Source: Neoceratodus forsteri
Lineage: Eukaryota; Chordata; Ceratodontiformes; Ceratodontidae
Assembly (NCBI GenBank): GCA_016271365.2
Contig: CM028136.1
Span: forward strand, 473,058,001-473,122,000
Direction: 5' to 3'
DNA length: 64,000 bases
The position numbers and the translations under genes were made by a program. The notes under the pieces are model-generated. The model did no database searches. It was not told the origin of the DNA and was given only the letters and a program-made list of their open reading frames with translations. Below, piece by piece: positions 1 through 10,838 of the stretch (its first letter is position 1; each line of letters begins with the position of its first letter).

Positions 1-369
1 AAGGCAGACTGGCACCTGAGGTGTTAGGTGTGTGTCCCCACCCCCGCCATATGTATTTATTGTCTGGACTTCATCACTTTGCCCTAGTCTGGTGAGAGCA
101 GACTAGTACTTTTACATTTTTTTCAGGATTCACTGTGCATTGGAAGTGTGCTACTGGTGACAGACTATAAAAAATATTGACAATTTCCTCTCACATAGTG
201 GCAGTGTGTGTTGAGCCATACACTTTGACACTCTATTAGTTATATTATGATTAAGTGGCAACTGGTTATTTTGTTTTATTTTCCCCCTCCTTTATTATTA
301 TTTTTTTTGATGAATCACATGACTAACTGCACTGGAAGTCCTATGTATAATAGTCAGGAGGGAAGGATT
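1..369. other. Unassigned intergenic sequence
   Basis: No coding signature or repeat family is recognised. A short T/TTA-rich stretch lies near 270-310. The LINE coding signal begins just downstream. Confidence 0.5.
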
Positions 370-2695
370 AGTGTGATAACGACAAGGAGATGACCAGGGC
401 CTGCATTATCTGGGTCCTCTCCCCAGAGCCCTGCCTACTGTCACCGAGTAAGCAGCTGGCCATCCAAGCCAGCACTACTTCTCCCCTTTGGGATGTTCTT
501 TGTAACACAATATAACTGAAGAACAAGATGGCAGTGATGGAGGGCTTTATCTCCGATTCCTCTGCTGATCTTGTTTGTATCATGGAGACCTGGCTGGGTG
601 ATGACTCTGGACCTGTCCTGGAAGCAACTGTCTTGCCTGGTTTTTCCATGGTGGATAGCCCAAGGAGGGATTGCAGAGGGGGTGGCCATTTGTATTAAAT
701 CCACTCTGGCATTCACTGCACTCCCCATGAGAACTTTTAGGTCCTTTGAATGTGTGGTGGCTAGATGTGCTTCAGGTGTTGGTGGCAGGATCATTCTCAT
801 CTACCGAACTCTGGGCAGTGGGACTGATTTTCTGCTGGAGTTCACAGACTTCATTACAGGATAGGTATTGGATGCCCCCAGGCTATTGGTGCTGCAGGAT
901 TTCAATGCCTGGGTTGACGATGGATCCTGACATCTTGGACAGGAACCCCTCCAGTCGATGTCATCACTGGGACTTACACAGACTGTTGCCTCTGCAACTC
1001 ATCAGCATGACCTCATTTTGGACCTGATTTCACTGGAACTTGACATTAGTGTGGTCATGGTCGATCTGGTCTTTTGGTCTGATCGTCATGCAGTGTCATT
1101 CAATTGTGAGGTCCCCTGTTTAGTTACCTCTTCTGTGGAGACCATATGGTACCATCCAAAATATAATTTGAAGCCTTGCAACTCCAGGAGGTACTGGATG
1201 GCTCAAGTATGTTGCTTGCAAATCTACAATGCTGGTTTGACACCACTTTTGTTGACTGGCATCACAGCGATGGGATTTATGTCGACCGCAAGTTGCGGGA
1301 CACATAAATCCCAAATGTCTCCCTGTCCTGTTTTTTTATTGGAGGCTTCACCCCCCAAACCCTCTGAGTCAGAGTCAATTCAGGGAGGGGGTACAGGACC
1401 AGAAGACAGTGTGCCCCTGTCTCAAGCACACCAACACAGTGACCTGTCAGAAAACTGTCAATTTTGTTGACAGCTTACATATGTCGCTGTGTTGGTGTCA
1501 CTGTCGGGGGCATACCTTGCTTGCTTGTGCACAGGGTTCTGAGAAAGCCATGAATCACTATAACACAGTCCTCACAGTTGCCTTAGACTCCATTACACCT
1601 TACCGCATTAGTCCCTTGATGTCCCATTATAGCTCACCATGATATTCTGCTGAGCTGCATTGGATGAAGACTAAGGGATGGAGGTTGGAACATTCTTGGA
1701 GAAATTCTAGTTTGTGGAGGACAGGTTGGCAATGAGGACTCATTATGCTGAGTATCAATGGACAATAGACCGGAAGAAGGCAGAGTTCCTGTCAAGGTTC
1801 AGTGCTGCAGGAAGAATCATCCAGCACAGCTCTTTCATGCAGTTGAAAGGTTGTTAACTCCTTCCTGTATGCAGTCAGTTACAGCCTTTTCTGCCAAAAG
1901 TGCGAGGAGTTTGGATAAGTTTTCTCTGACAAGGTGTCACCATCAAATTGGGTATTTCTTTCATTGGCCTTGGACCCTGACATTCTAGAGAACTACAGGC
2001 CTATCTCTAGCCTTCCCTTTCTGAGTAAGGTTGTTGAGACAGTTGTTGCTAAACCACTTGGAGACTTTTTCCATCTACAAACCTCTCCAAATGGGTTTTG
2101 GGGCCCATCCCAGCACTGAGACTGCCCACGTTAGGGTGACTCATGATCTCCTCCTAGAAAAACACAGAGGACTTCATTCTATTTTGGTCATCTTGTATCT
2201 CTCATCAGTGTTTGATACAGTTGACCATGGGGTGTTTCTGGATCACCTGATGAACTACAGTATGTGGGTCTCACTGGCACAGCCCTTCGCTGGTTTGAGT
2301 CCTACATAACTCAGAGAATGCAGCAAGTGGCCCAGGGTAATTCTACCTCTAGGGCCTTTGAGTTAACCTGTGGAGTTCCTCAAGGCTCAATACTCACTGC
2401 CATATTATTTTCTGTGTACCTGCTGCCTTGGGAGAGATCATTAGAAGGTACCGTGTCAAGTTTCATTGCTTTGGAGGATGATACTCAGCTCTATCTGTCT
2501 TATTCCTCTGATGAGGATCTTGTGGCTTCCATGTTGGGGTGATGTCTTGCAGAGATAAGTAATTGGATGGCCTCAAATTGGTTGTCTCAGCTCAAGTAAG
2601 ACAGAGGTCATGGCAATCGAACTGTGATGTTTGGGCTTGGTTGCTGTGGTAGATTTTGCTCTCCTTTCAGTGGGTGGCCACTCCCTCATGGCCAT
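370..2695 (+). mobile_element. L2/CR1-type LINE, 5' portion (endonuclease and reverse transcriptase)
   Basis: This is a broken ORF2 of a non-LTR retrotransposon. The apurinic-like endonuclease starts near 500, with a METWLGDDSG block (about 585-610) that matches the catalytic-Glu motif of these enzymes, then SLGLTQ (about 960) and the SDRHAVSF block (about 1080-1100). The reverse transcriptase begins near 1985 with ENYRPISSLPFLSKV, followed by STETAHVRVTHDLL (2110-2150), VFDTVDHGV (2210-2240), GLTGTALRWFESY (2265-2310), GVPQGSI (2370-2390) and DDTQLYLS (2475-2500). The usual YADD box reads LEDD, so both aspartates survive but the flanking residues have changed. Several frame changes and stops make it non-functional. 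It is interrupted at 2695 by an LTR retrotransposon and resumes at 10839. Family placement (L2 versus a close CR1-group relative) is inferred from motif wording. Confidence 0.88.
2691..2695. repeat. 5-bp target-site duplication, left copy (GCCAT)
   Basis: GCCAT directly precedes the LTR start (TGTA) and recurs at 10834-10838 directly after the other LTR's terminal ...TTACA. Five bases is the length expected for Gypsy-type integration. Confidence 0.85.
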
Positions 2696-4435
2696 TGTAG
2701 TGGGGTTGGAATAAACAGGCACTCAGGCAGGAGGAAAATACATAAAATAAATGCAAATGTGTGTTTATCATTTTTATTATCCAAAATCAGTTCAAAAATA
2801 CAGTATATACAGAAATTAAAGAAAACTTGGTGTCAGTCAGCACACCTAAATCAAAAGAACTTCAGCAAATATCTCTTCTTTAATCACTTTTTCTTAATGA
2901 TTTCCAATTACCTGGTGTGAAAGCTTGCACACCTCCCTCTTCAATGACCAGCAACCTACTGGCCTACCTCTCTATCTGCTCCTGGCTGATGAGCTTATAT
3001 CCCTCCCAAACTGTGACATCCTGGTCAGGTGACTCAGATATGAAGAGCAAGTTGGCTTTATTTTACTCATAAGGCTTTTGGCCATGACTATACCATTCCT
3101 AGCACATACAATAATACTCTTTATCATGCCATGGTTCTTACTTGCCCTTATGTAGCCATTCCTGAGTTATCTGTCCTTTTGTCTAAAGGGTGTTCATTAA
3201 GCATTCTAAGCCTCTTCTCCTGTTCTGACATCACACACCTCTGTTTCTTTAAAAACAGCCATTTGGGGGGTAGCCAGCCCTATAGTAAGAAGTGAGACAC
3301 ATAGAAGGTACAGGTAATTGCCCCTTTTTCTTTATTTCTTGGGTACTAAGCATTTTTATTCTTAACTGTCCAAAGAAAATGTCTGGGCTAACAAGAAGAA
3401 TGGGAATAGAGGGCGCGCTCCTCATCTCCCTTCATCTGTTAACTCAGGACATTTTTTAACATCCACATAGAAACAGCTTTTATACTGTCAAAATCATTTC
3501 CCAACACTAATAGTTTAGTTCTTTCATTCATTCATTCTCCTTATTCAGGGCTCTTATTTCTAGATGCACAGAGTACCTGATATACATTTCATAATTTTTA
3601 AAGAGGTCCCAATGGCTGAATTTGCAGCCATCAGCTTGACATTACATTTTGGCCTGTTTTCCAATTGGACAGCCCAGTTACAACATCTCTTGCCTTTTTA
3701 ATTTCTGGACACCCTAGGGGGGCTTTTCCCACTCTTCCACTAGTGTCCTTGCTACAGGCAATTATTTATTTTATTTATTTTTCACCACCTGTCTATGGCA
3801 TTTCCCTTGCTTTGGGAGCTTGCAGTGCGCTCCGTAATATCCTGTTCCACACCAGGAGCTTGCATCTGGGATAAAAACCACATAGGTGGCCATTTACAAC
3901 ACTTCAGAGCATCATTCTGCTCTGAAGCATTCAGGGAGCTAAACCTGCTCCTTTTTGTAGTTTAATTTCTAACATTCCTATGCTGCACTTTAACATTCAG
4001 TCACGCTCTGTGACTGGCCGCTGATTTGAAGTGCTCAAGACTAGAAGCGCTACATGTGCTTTTAAGCACATAGCGCCAGGCTTTTAAACACTACTTCTTT
4101 CCTTGGAAGAGCTTTGTGGTGCACCAGTGACTTTTTGGGGATTCCCAAGGAACACAGGAGGGTTCCTTAACTTCACAGTTAGCTTACTTGTGCTGTACTG
4201 CATGGAGGCATCTTTTCTCACTCAGGGACATACTTATTAATACTTTAACCACCATGTGCACTATGGAGAAGAACTGGGCATAAAGGGATAGTACAGAAAA
4301 GAGATTATTTTGTCAAGTTAGCCATGCTGACAAAGAAAAGAGAAAGGATATTTAAGGAATAAGAATTAGAAGACAGAATAAAGTGAAAGGAATTCTGGGG
4401 GTACACATATGGTAAAAATGAGTTTTAGCTGTACA
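2696..4435 (-). repeat. 3' LTR of the Gmr1-like element
   Basis: Aligns by eye along its length with 9069-10833: for example AATAAACAGGCACTCAGG at 2712, GCTCTTATTTCTAG at 3551, and the TTTAATCACTTTTTCTTA block. The plus-strand start is TGTAGTGGGG versus TGTAACAGGG in the other copy. The plus-strand end (U3 start) is shortened: the other LTR has about 20 bases, TAACCAGGGCACCTTGTT, that are absent here. Confidence 0.85.
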
Positions 4436-4447
4436 CTCCTCCCCACA
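4436..4447 (-). promoter_or_regulatory. Probable polypurine tract
   Basis: On the minus strand the purine-rich run GTGGGGAGGAG lies directly upstream of the 3' LTR start (TGTACAGC). This is where the plus-strand primer of an LTR retroelement is expected. Confidence 0.55.
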
Positions 4448-4799
4448 CAAGAAGGCAACATGTACTTTTGTTTTCTGTACCCTTCACCCTTGGAAGCATT
4501 GGAACTTCCTCCCAACCACTCCACACGTTCCTCAGGGACCCTTAATAATCAAACCAGAAATGGTATTACAGTATTCAGATACCAATGCTATCTTTCATAC
4601 CATTCCCTGAGGTTAAAATTATTTTCATGCTTCATTACTTCACTTCATCAGTCAGTATCATGAGGCACCTCTCTCATGTTTGTACAATTCACCACAACCC
4701 TAGACAGAAAGTTTGCATTTTTATGCTGGGCACCAGCTCTGTGCTTAACTGTAAATTTGTATGGCTGTAATGACAGATACCACCTCATAATCTGTGTGT

Positions 4800-5871
4800 T
4801 TTTCTCTTTCATCTAGTTCAACCAGCACAATGGATTATGATCAGTTAAGATAGTAAACTCAGTACCCCACAGGTAATAGTTTAGGGCATCAATGGCTCAC
4901 TTCATTGTCAAGCAATCTTTCTCAATAGTTGAGTACTCTCTTTCTCTTTCATGCAGTTTTCTGTTGGTGTATATTACAGGATGTTCCCCCTTTTTATCAT
5001 GCTGGGATAATACTGCCCCTATCCCTGTATCAGATGGATCCATGTGCACCTCAAAGGGTACCTTGAAATTGGGACTAGTGAGGACAGGAGCTGAACATAA
5101 CATAGACTTAATACTGTTGAAAGCTTCTTCATACTCAGTAGTCCATTTGATCATATTAAGATACTTATTCTTGGTTAGTTCAGTCAAAGGGGTTGCTAAG
5201 GTGGCAAAATCCAGAATAAACCTTTGGTAGTAACTAGGTAACCCTAGAAAAGTGTGTACATGCTTTTTAGTCAGGGGTCTAAGAATATTTGCTACAGCTT
5301 CCACTTTATTCTTCTCTGGTTTTACTGTCCCATTGCCAATTACAAATCCCAGGTATTTGGTCTCTGTTTTAGCTAGTGCACACTTGGCTGGATTGATGGT
5401 CAGTCCAGCATCTGCTATGGCTTGAATGCCTGCCCTCAACTGATCTAGATTTGTCTGCCAGTCCTGGCTAAAGATGATGCCATCATCTAAATATGCCACA
5501 CTGTACTGTGTGTGTGGTCTGAGAATGTGATCCATGTACCTTTGGAAAGAAGCGGGTGCTCCTTGCAAACCAAAAGGCATAGTATTGAATCAGTATAAAC
5601 CAATAGGGGTGCAGAAAGCTGTCAACTCCTGCACGTATGTGGCCAGTGGTATTTGCCAATACCCCTTTGTGAAATATAAGGTACTGATGTAATTAGCTGT
5701 CCCTATCTTATCTAGCAGATCATCAATATGGGGCATGTGGTACCCATCAAAGGAGGAGATGGCATTTAGTTTACGGAAATTCAGACATAACCATAAGCAT
5801 CCTTCTTTTTTTTTAACTACTACCACTGGTGATGACCATGCACTTCGGGAAGGCACTGTTACCCCATGCAT
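4800..5871 (-). pseudogene. Reverse transcriptase and RNase H of the Gmr1-like element
   Basis: Ty3/Gypsy polymerase core. The N-terminal part (5871-5590) has SAWSSPVVVVKKKEG and LNFRKLNAI, the template-grip motifs, followed by STLYFTKGYWQIPL. After a frame break near 5585 it continues with MPFGLQGAPASFQRYMDHIL and an intact catalytic VAYLDD box (about 5490). The thumb/connection shows GLTINPAKCALAKTETKYLG. RNase H follows with VHMDPSDTGIGAVLSQ (catalytic Asp), STIEKDCL (Glu), and, below 4896 in another frame, a TDHNPL block (third acidic site, about 4830). Key residues survive but stops and a frameshift split the protein. It lies downstream of integrase on the coding strand, which is the unusual feature of this lineage. 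Confidence 0.9.
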
Positions 5872-5989
5872 TCCATTTTCCTGATTTCTTCAATTACCTC
5901 TGCCCTCATGCAGTCTGGTAACCTGTATGGCTTCTGGTGTACGGACTTTGTTTGAGTTACTGATATATCATGTACTACCCCTTTTGCTC

Positions 5990-7438
5990 AGCCTGGCTTA
6001 GTGGTGAAGGTATGCTGGAAATGATGTAACAGTTGATCTATGTCCTTCTTTTGTTCAGGGGTCAACCCAGGGTTGATCTGCACTCCCTCTTTTTCTGAAG
6101 TCAGGTCTAATCTTTCATATGCCACTTCTAATTCTGTCTGTACCTGTTCAGGGTGTATAAACAGTGTCGGGATGGGGGGCTGATTTTTCTACCCATTTCT
6201 GTAACTGGTTGGCATGATATGTTCTTTCTAGCTTTTTCTCCCAGGTAATTCTACTTCATAATTAACTATCCCTGTTTGTCTTAGAACTGTGAAAGGGCCC
6301 TGCCATTTCATCAATAGCTTGTTTTCCATGGATGGCAACAACAGTAACACTTTCTCCCTGGGATAAAACATTTCTCCTTAAGGTCCTCATCATACATTGC
6401 TTTCTGTTCTTTCTGAGTGTATTTCACATTCTCATGGGCCATCGTCACAAATGTAATCAATTTCTTTCTCAGAGAGGTCATGTAGTCAAGAATATTGATA
6501 AACCATACAGTCTGACCTTCTTTCCAATGCTCTTTTACCATGTCTAGGGGGGCTCCAGGGATTCCTACCATATAATAACATAAATGGTGAAAAATTCATT
6601 GTGGCCTGAGGCATTTCCCTATAGACAAATAATAGGTATGGGAGGAATCTATCCCAGTTGCGTCCTTCCTCCTGCACATATTTCTTCAACATATCCTTTA
6701 AGGTTTTATTAAACCTCTCTACTAGACCATCAGTCTGAGGATGGTATGGGGAAGTGCATACTGCAGATATGCCCAGAAGTCTACATAATTCTTTTAACAT
6801 CTGGGAGTAAAATTACTTCCCCTGTGATAGAATTTCTGAGGTATACCCATACCACTAAATATTTTGGCTAACTCCTCGGCAATCTGAGGAGCCTTTACAG
6901 TCTGTAAGGGTATGGCCTCAAGGTATCTGGTGCCACAATCACAGACAACTACTATAAAATGAATAGATTTTCCTTTGAACTAGTAGTTAAGAGCCCAATG
7001 ATGTCCATGGCAACGTGTTCAAAGGGTGTTGTGAGATAAGGGATAGGCTGGAGGGGCACATTTTCTGCTTTTCCACCTTGAACAACTAACTGACATTCAG
7101 GACATGCATGGCAGCACTTTGCAGCATCCTCATGGATGTCTGGCCAAAAGAATCTATGGGTTAACCTTTCCTAGGGTTTAATCCCTCCCTTCATGGCCTG
7201 CCATGGGCAGTTCATGCGCCAACTCCATTAACTTCTCCCTATACACAGTGGGCACCATAAGTTGCTCTACACACATTTGCATTGCTGGATTCACACAGTT
7301 TCTATATAATAAACCCCTTTTGATAACAAAATGGGGCAGTCCTTTTTTCGTTGGTTCTTGCACCTGTAAAAAAAATGGTTCCAATGATTTGTCAGCCAGT
7401 TGTTCTTTCTTGATATCTTTACTGGACAACCCAGGCAC
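5990..7438 (-). pseudogene. Integrase of the Gmr1-like element (upstream of RT)
   Basis: Domains in coding order: a leader with FVIKRGLLYR, then HHCC zinc finger (ELAHELPMAGH near 7215; FFWPDI...CHACPECQ at 7165-7090), then the catalytic core with first aspartate in AMDIIG (about 7010), CGTRYLEAIPLQT (about 6940-6900), and the Glu motif GLVERFNKTLKDML (about 6720). The second Asp block, normally SDQGSNF, reads HRGSNF near 6825, so a catalytic Asp is lost there along with the frame. The C-terminal part has ENVKYTQKEQKAMYD and, in a shifted frame near 6300-6230, a KWQGPFTVLRQTGIVNYEV segment, the GPY/F module of Gypsy integrases. The reading then runs into a linker and the RT, fixing the order IN-RT. 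Confidence 0.9.
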
Positions 7439-7632
7439 AACTTCATGGCTGCTAGCATGTTTAGTCTCTGTCCAGCTTTTCTTCTCTCTCCTCTTCTGCT
7501 TTCAGGATTTTCTGACCTTCCCATGGTTGTCAAATAACTCAGCATCAAATGGGACTACATTGGGTTACTGTGCCAGTTTGGCCTGGGACCTGGTAGTAAC
7601 AGTCAACTGCTTGTTTACAGCTAGATGATTAT

Positions 7633-7915
7633 TTAATAAGGTGGAGAAATTAGGAAATCCTGCCCTATGATGATGATGAGTACTGGCAATCTAGGCACCA
7701 GACCCATGGTCAGACAATGTTGTTGGTCATTTACAGTTACCGCTACCTCTTCCTCTGCCGTGTGATATTTATGCTGATCCCCATGGACACAAATCACAGT
7801 AGTATCAGCTAGGGAAGTGTCCAGGTAGAAAGCAGATCTGCTCTCATTAATGTCTGAAGGCTCCCAGATTCTAAAAGGCACAATGTCTGGTGCTGTCCCT
7901 CTCCCACAGAGGTAA
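7633..7915 (-). pseudogene. Retroviral-type aspartic protease remnant
   Basis: Sits between the gag zinc knuckle and integrase, as expected for PR. Visible pieces are an AFYLDTS segment, which may be a decayed active-site D-T-G, HTAEEEVAVTVNDQQHCL in the flap/body region, and VLIIIIGQDF, matching the conserved hydrophobic-G-[RQ]-D-[FL] block near the protease C-terminus. The active-site glycine is not preserved in the frame I can read. Confidence 0.6.
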
Positions 7916-7964
7916 CATATCCAATATTAGTTAAGGTTGAATGGGTGTGTTTAGTTCATTTATT

Positions 7965-8919
7965 GTGGCAATTCCTGACCATGTGCCCTTTTCCCAAACA
8001 TCCATGACATATTATTTCAGACACGGCTACCCTTCCACCTCTGTCCCTTCTCACATAAGTAGACTGTCTCTGGGGGGTTAAAATGTAAAGATCTTATCAC
8101 ATCTGTAGGCTGGGGTACCACATTTCGTCCTCTCAGTCAGGATGGTCTTGCTGCCAAATAATCTTCAGCAAGTTTGATGGTATTCTCTGCAGTCTCTGAC
8201 TTATGTTCTCTGACCCAGACCTGTACATCCTCTGGAAGGACCTGCACAAACTGTTTGATGACAATCAATTTGATGATTTGGGCCATGGTTTTAGTGGATG
8301 GTTGCAACCATTTGCAACAATAGTCCTTTAGCTTTGCATAGGTCTCTCTGGGGGCATTGGCATATGACATTTTCAGTAACTGAAACTGTTGTTAGTAGGT
8401 CTCTGTGTTGATGTCGTAGAGACGCAAGATTTCTTCTTTTACTCAATCATAATTGGTTGCATCCTTTCCACTAATCTGGCTATAGACCAATTGGGCAAGT
8501 CAAGACAGATATGGCACCAGTCTTATCACCCATTGGTCCCGAGGCCAGGTACATGTTTCAGTGATACGTTCAAAGGTTGTTAAATAGTCCTCAATATCGT
8601 CTGTATCTGTAAGTTTTGTCAGTTTCATATCTCTAGGTACAGTATGGTCAGGTTGTCCTGGAATTAGGGTCTGATAATTTGATAGTATCTGCCCACCTTG
8701 CTTCCTGTCACTGTCCATCCTCCAACTGTTGCCACCGATCTTCATCCCATTGCCATCTGTCTTCCTGTTGCTGTCAGTCCATCTCTTGCTATCTAATACA
8801 CAGCCACCGTAGAAGCTCACTGCAGTCCTCTGGCACTTCCACCTTCTTTGGTTCCTGCTCTTCCTTTTGGTCTCCGTATCATCCTTCTTCATTTTGGTCT
8901 CACACTGAACTCCATCCAA
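7965..8919 (-). pseudogene. Gag of the Gmr1-like element with SCAN-like capsid and CCHC knuckle
   Basis: The N-terminal piece (8919-8500) is charged, then enters a capsid block MKLTKLTDTDDIEDYLTTFE with WPRDQW, typical of Gypsy capsids. After frame breaks, 8370-8137 encodes about 70 residues with CCKWLQPSTKTMAQIIKLIV, IKQFVQVLPEDVQVWVREHK and LAEDYL. In spacing and wording this closely resembles the vertebrate SCAN domain (WLxP.....QIxELLVLEQFLxxLPxxxQxWVxxH). SCAN is known to derive from the capsid C-terminus of Gmr1-like retrotransposons. A zinc knuckle CHGCLGKGHMVRNC (C-x2-C-x4-H-x4-C) follows near 8010-7965. Stops and frameshifts break the gene. Confidence 0.85.
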
Positions 8920-9068
8920 GGTCCAGGGGTATCCCTGTCCTTGCAGGCAGAGATCTCATCAAATGGATGACCTTCCCTACCTATATTGCATCTGTTGTAC
9001 TATATCCAGTACCCTGATGGTGCCTCTCAAGCAACCTCGACACCACCAAAACCCCACTTTAAAACCAA
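8920..9068 (-). other. 5' leader and candidate primer-binding site
   Basis: Short untranslated segment between the 5' LTR and gag. On the minus strand the first bases after the LTR are TTGGTTTTAAAGTGGGG. The TGG fits the pairing with a tRNA CCA end, but I cannot name the primer tRNA. Confidence 0.4.
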
Positions 9069-10833
9069 TGTAACAGGGTGGGAATAAACAGACACTCAGG
9101 CAGGAGGAAATGCATAAAATAAATGCAAAAGTGCATTTATAATTTTTATTATCCAAAATCAGTTCAAAATATAAACAGAAATTAAAATACTTGGTGTTAC
9201 CACACCTAAATCAAAAGAACTTCAGCAAATATCTCTTCTTTAATCACTTTTTCTTAGTAATTTCCAATTACCTGATGTGAAAGCTTATGACCTCTCTTCT
9301 CAATGACCAGCAACCTACTGGCCTACCTATCTATCTGCTTCTGCTAGCTGATGCACTTATATCCCTCCCAAACTGTGACATCATGGTCAGGTGACTAGGA
9401 TATGAAGAGCAAGTAGGCTTTATTTTACTCATAAGACTTTTGGCCATGACTATAATACCATTCCTAGCACTACAATAATGCTCTTTATCATGCCATGGTT
9501 CTTACTTGTCCCTATGTAGCCATTCATGAGTTATCTGTCTTTTGTCTAAAGGGTGCTCATTAAGCATTCTAAGCCCTTCTCCTGCTCTGACATCACACAC
9601 ATGTTTCTTTAAAACAGCCATTTTGGTGGCAGCCATCCCTATAGTAAGAAGTGAAATACATAGGAGATAATTACCCCTTTTTCTTAATTGCTTGGGTACT
9701 AAGTATTTTTATTCTTAATTGTCTAAAGAAAATGCCTGGGCTAACAAGAAGAATAGGGATAGAGGGCACACACTCCTCATCTCCCTTCATCTGTTAACTC
9801 AGGACATTTTTTAACATCCACATAAAAATAGCTTTTATACTTTCAATATCATTTCCCAACACTAATGGTTTAGTTCTTTCATTCATTCTCTTTATTCAGG
9901 GCTCTTTTTTCTAGCTGCACAGAGTCCCTGATATACATTTCATGATTTTAAAGAGGTCCCGATGGCTGAATTTGCAGTCGTCAGCTTGACATTACATTTT
10001 GGCCTATTATCTAGTTGGGCAGCCCAGTTATAAAATCTCTGGGCTGTCCTGTATATTTATATACCTTTTTATTTTCTGGACACACTAGGGGGCTTTTCCC
10101 ACTCTGCCACTAGTGTCCTTGCTACAGGCAATTATTTATTTTATTTATTTTGTGCCACCTGTCTGTAGCATTTCCCTTGCTTTGGGAGCTTGCAGCGTGC
10201 TCCATAATATCCTGCTCCACACTAGGAGCTTGCATCTAGAATAAAAACCACACATGTGGCCATTTACTACACTTTGGAGCATCATTCTGCTCCGAAGCAT
10301 CCAGGGAGCTAAACCTGCTCCTTCCTGTACTTTAATTTCTTACATTCCTGTACTGGCGACTGTAACATTCAGTTCGGCTCTCACGACCTGTGAGCTGATT
10401 CTGAGCCAAGAGACTAGAAGCACTACAGGTGCTTTTAACACATAGCACCAGGGTTTTAAATGCTACTTCTTCCCTCGGGAAGAGCTCTGTGGGGCACCAG
10501 TGACTTTTTGGGCATTCCCAAGGAACACAGGAGGGTTTCTGAACTTCACAGTTAACTTACTTGTGCTGTACTGCATGGAGGCATCTTTTCTCACTCAGGG
10601 ACATACTTGTTAGTAATTTAACCACCATGTGCACTATGGAGAAAAAATGGGCATAAAGGGATAGTATAGAAAAGAGATTATTTTGTCAGGTAGGCCACCC
10701 TAACAAAGAAAAGAGAAAGGATGGTCAAGGAATGAGAATTAGAAGACACATCAGAGTGAAAGGAAACATGGGGGGAGGTTACACATATGGTAAAAATTAG
10801 TTTTAACTGTACTAACCAGGGCACCTTGTTACA
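9069..10833 (-). repeat. 5' LTR of the Gmr1-like element
   Basis: Full LTR of 1765 bp. Its plus-strand ends are TGTAACAGGG and CCTTGTTACA, giving a short terminal inverted repeat with TG...CA ends. It is followed directly by the TSD GCCAT. Matches 2696-4435 along its length. Confidence 0.87.
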
Positions 10834-10838
10834 GCCAT
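10834..10838. repeat. 5-bp target-site duplication, right copy (GCCAT)
   Basis: Identical to 2691-2695; the LINE reading resumes immediately afterwards. Confidence 0.85.

Larger units (their letters stand above)
2696..10833 (-). mobile_element. Gmr1-like Ty3/Gypsy LTR retrotransposon, near full length
   Basis: An 8.1 kb element inserted in a LINE. Two long LTRs (2696-4435 and 9069-10833) flank a 4.6 kb internal region read on the minus strand. From 5' to 3' it carries gag with a SCAN-like capsid and CCHC knuckle, protease, integrase (HHCC, core, GPF module), reverse transcriptase and RNase H. Integrase before reverse transcriptase is the reverse of canonical Gypsy order. It is the diagnostic order of the Gmr1 lineage, first described from cod. 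The LTR ends are TGTAACA...TGTTACA and the 5-bp TSD GCCAT is perfect. All genes contain frameshifts or stops, so the copy is dead. The LTRs are visibly similar but differ by many substitutions and small indels, including about 20 bp missing at the U3 start of the left copy; I did not compute identity. Confidence 0.88.

Noticed and set aside
4897..8919. Endogenous retrovirus with envelope
   Set aside because: No envelope-like frame exists between RNase H and the 3' LTR, and the gene order and gag are those of a Gmr1-like LTR retrotransposon.
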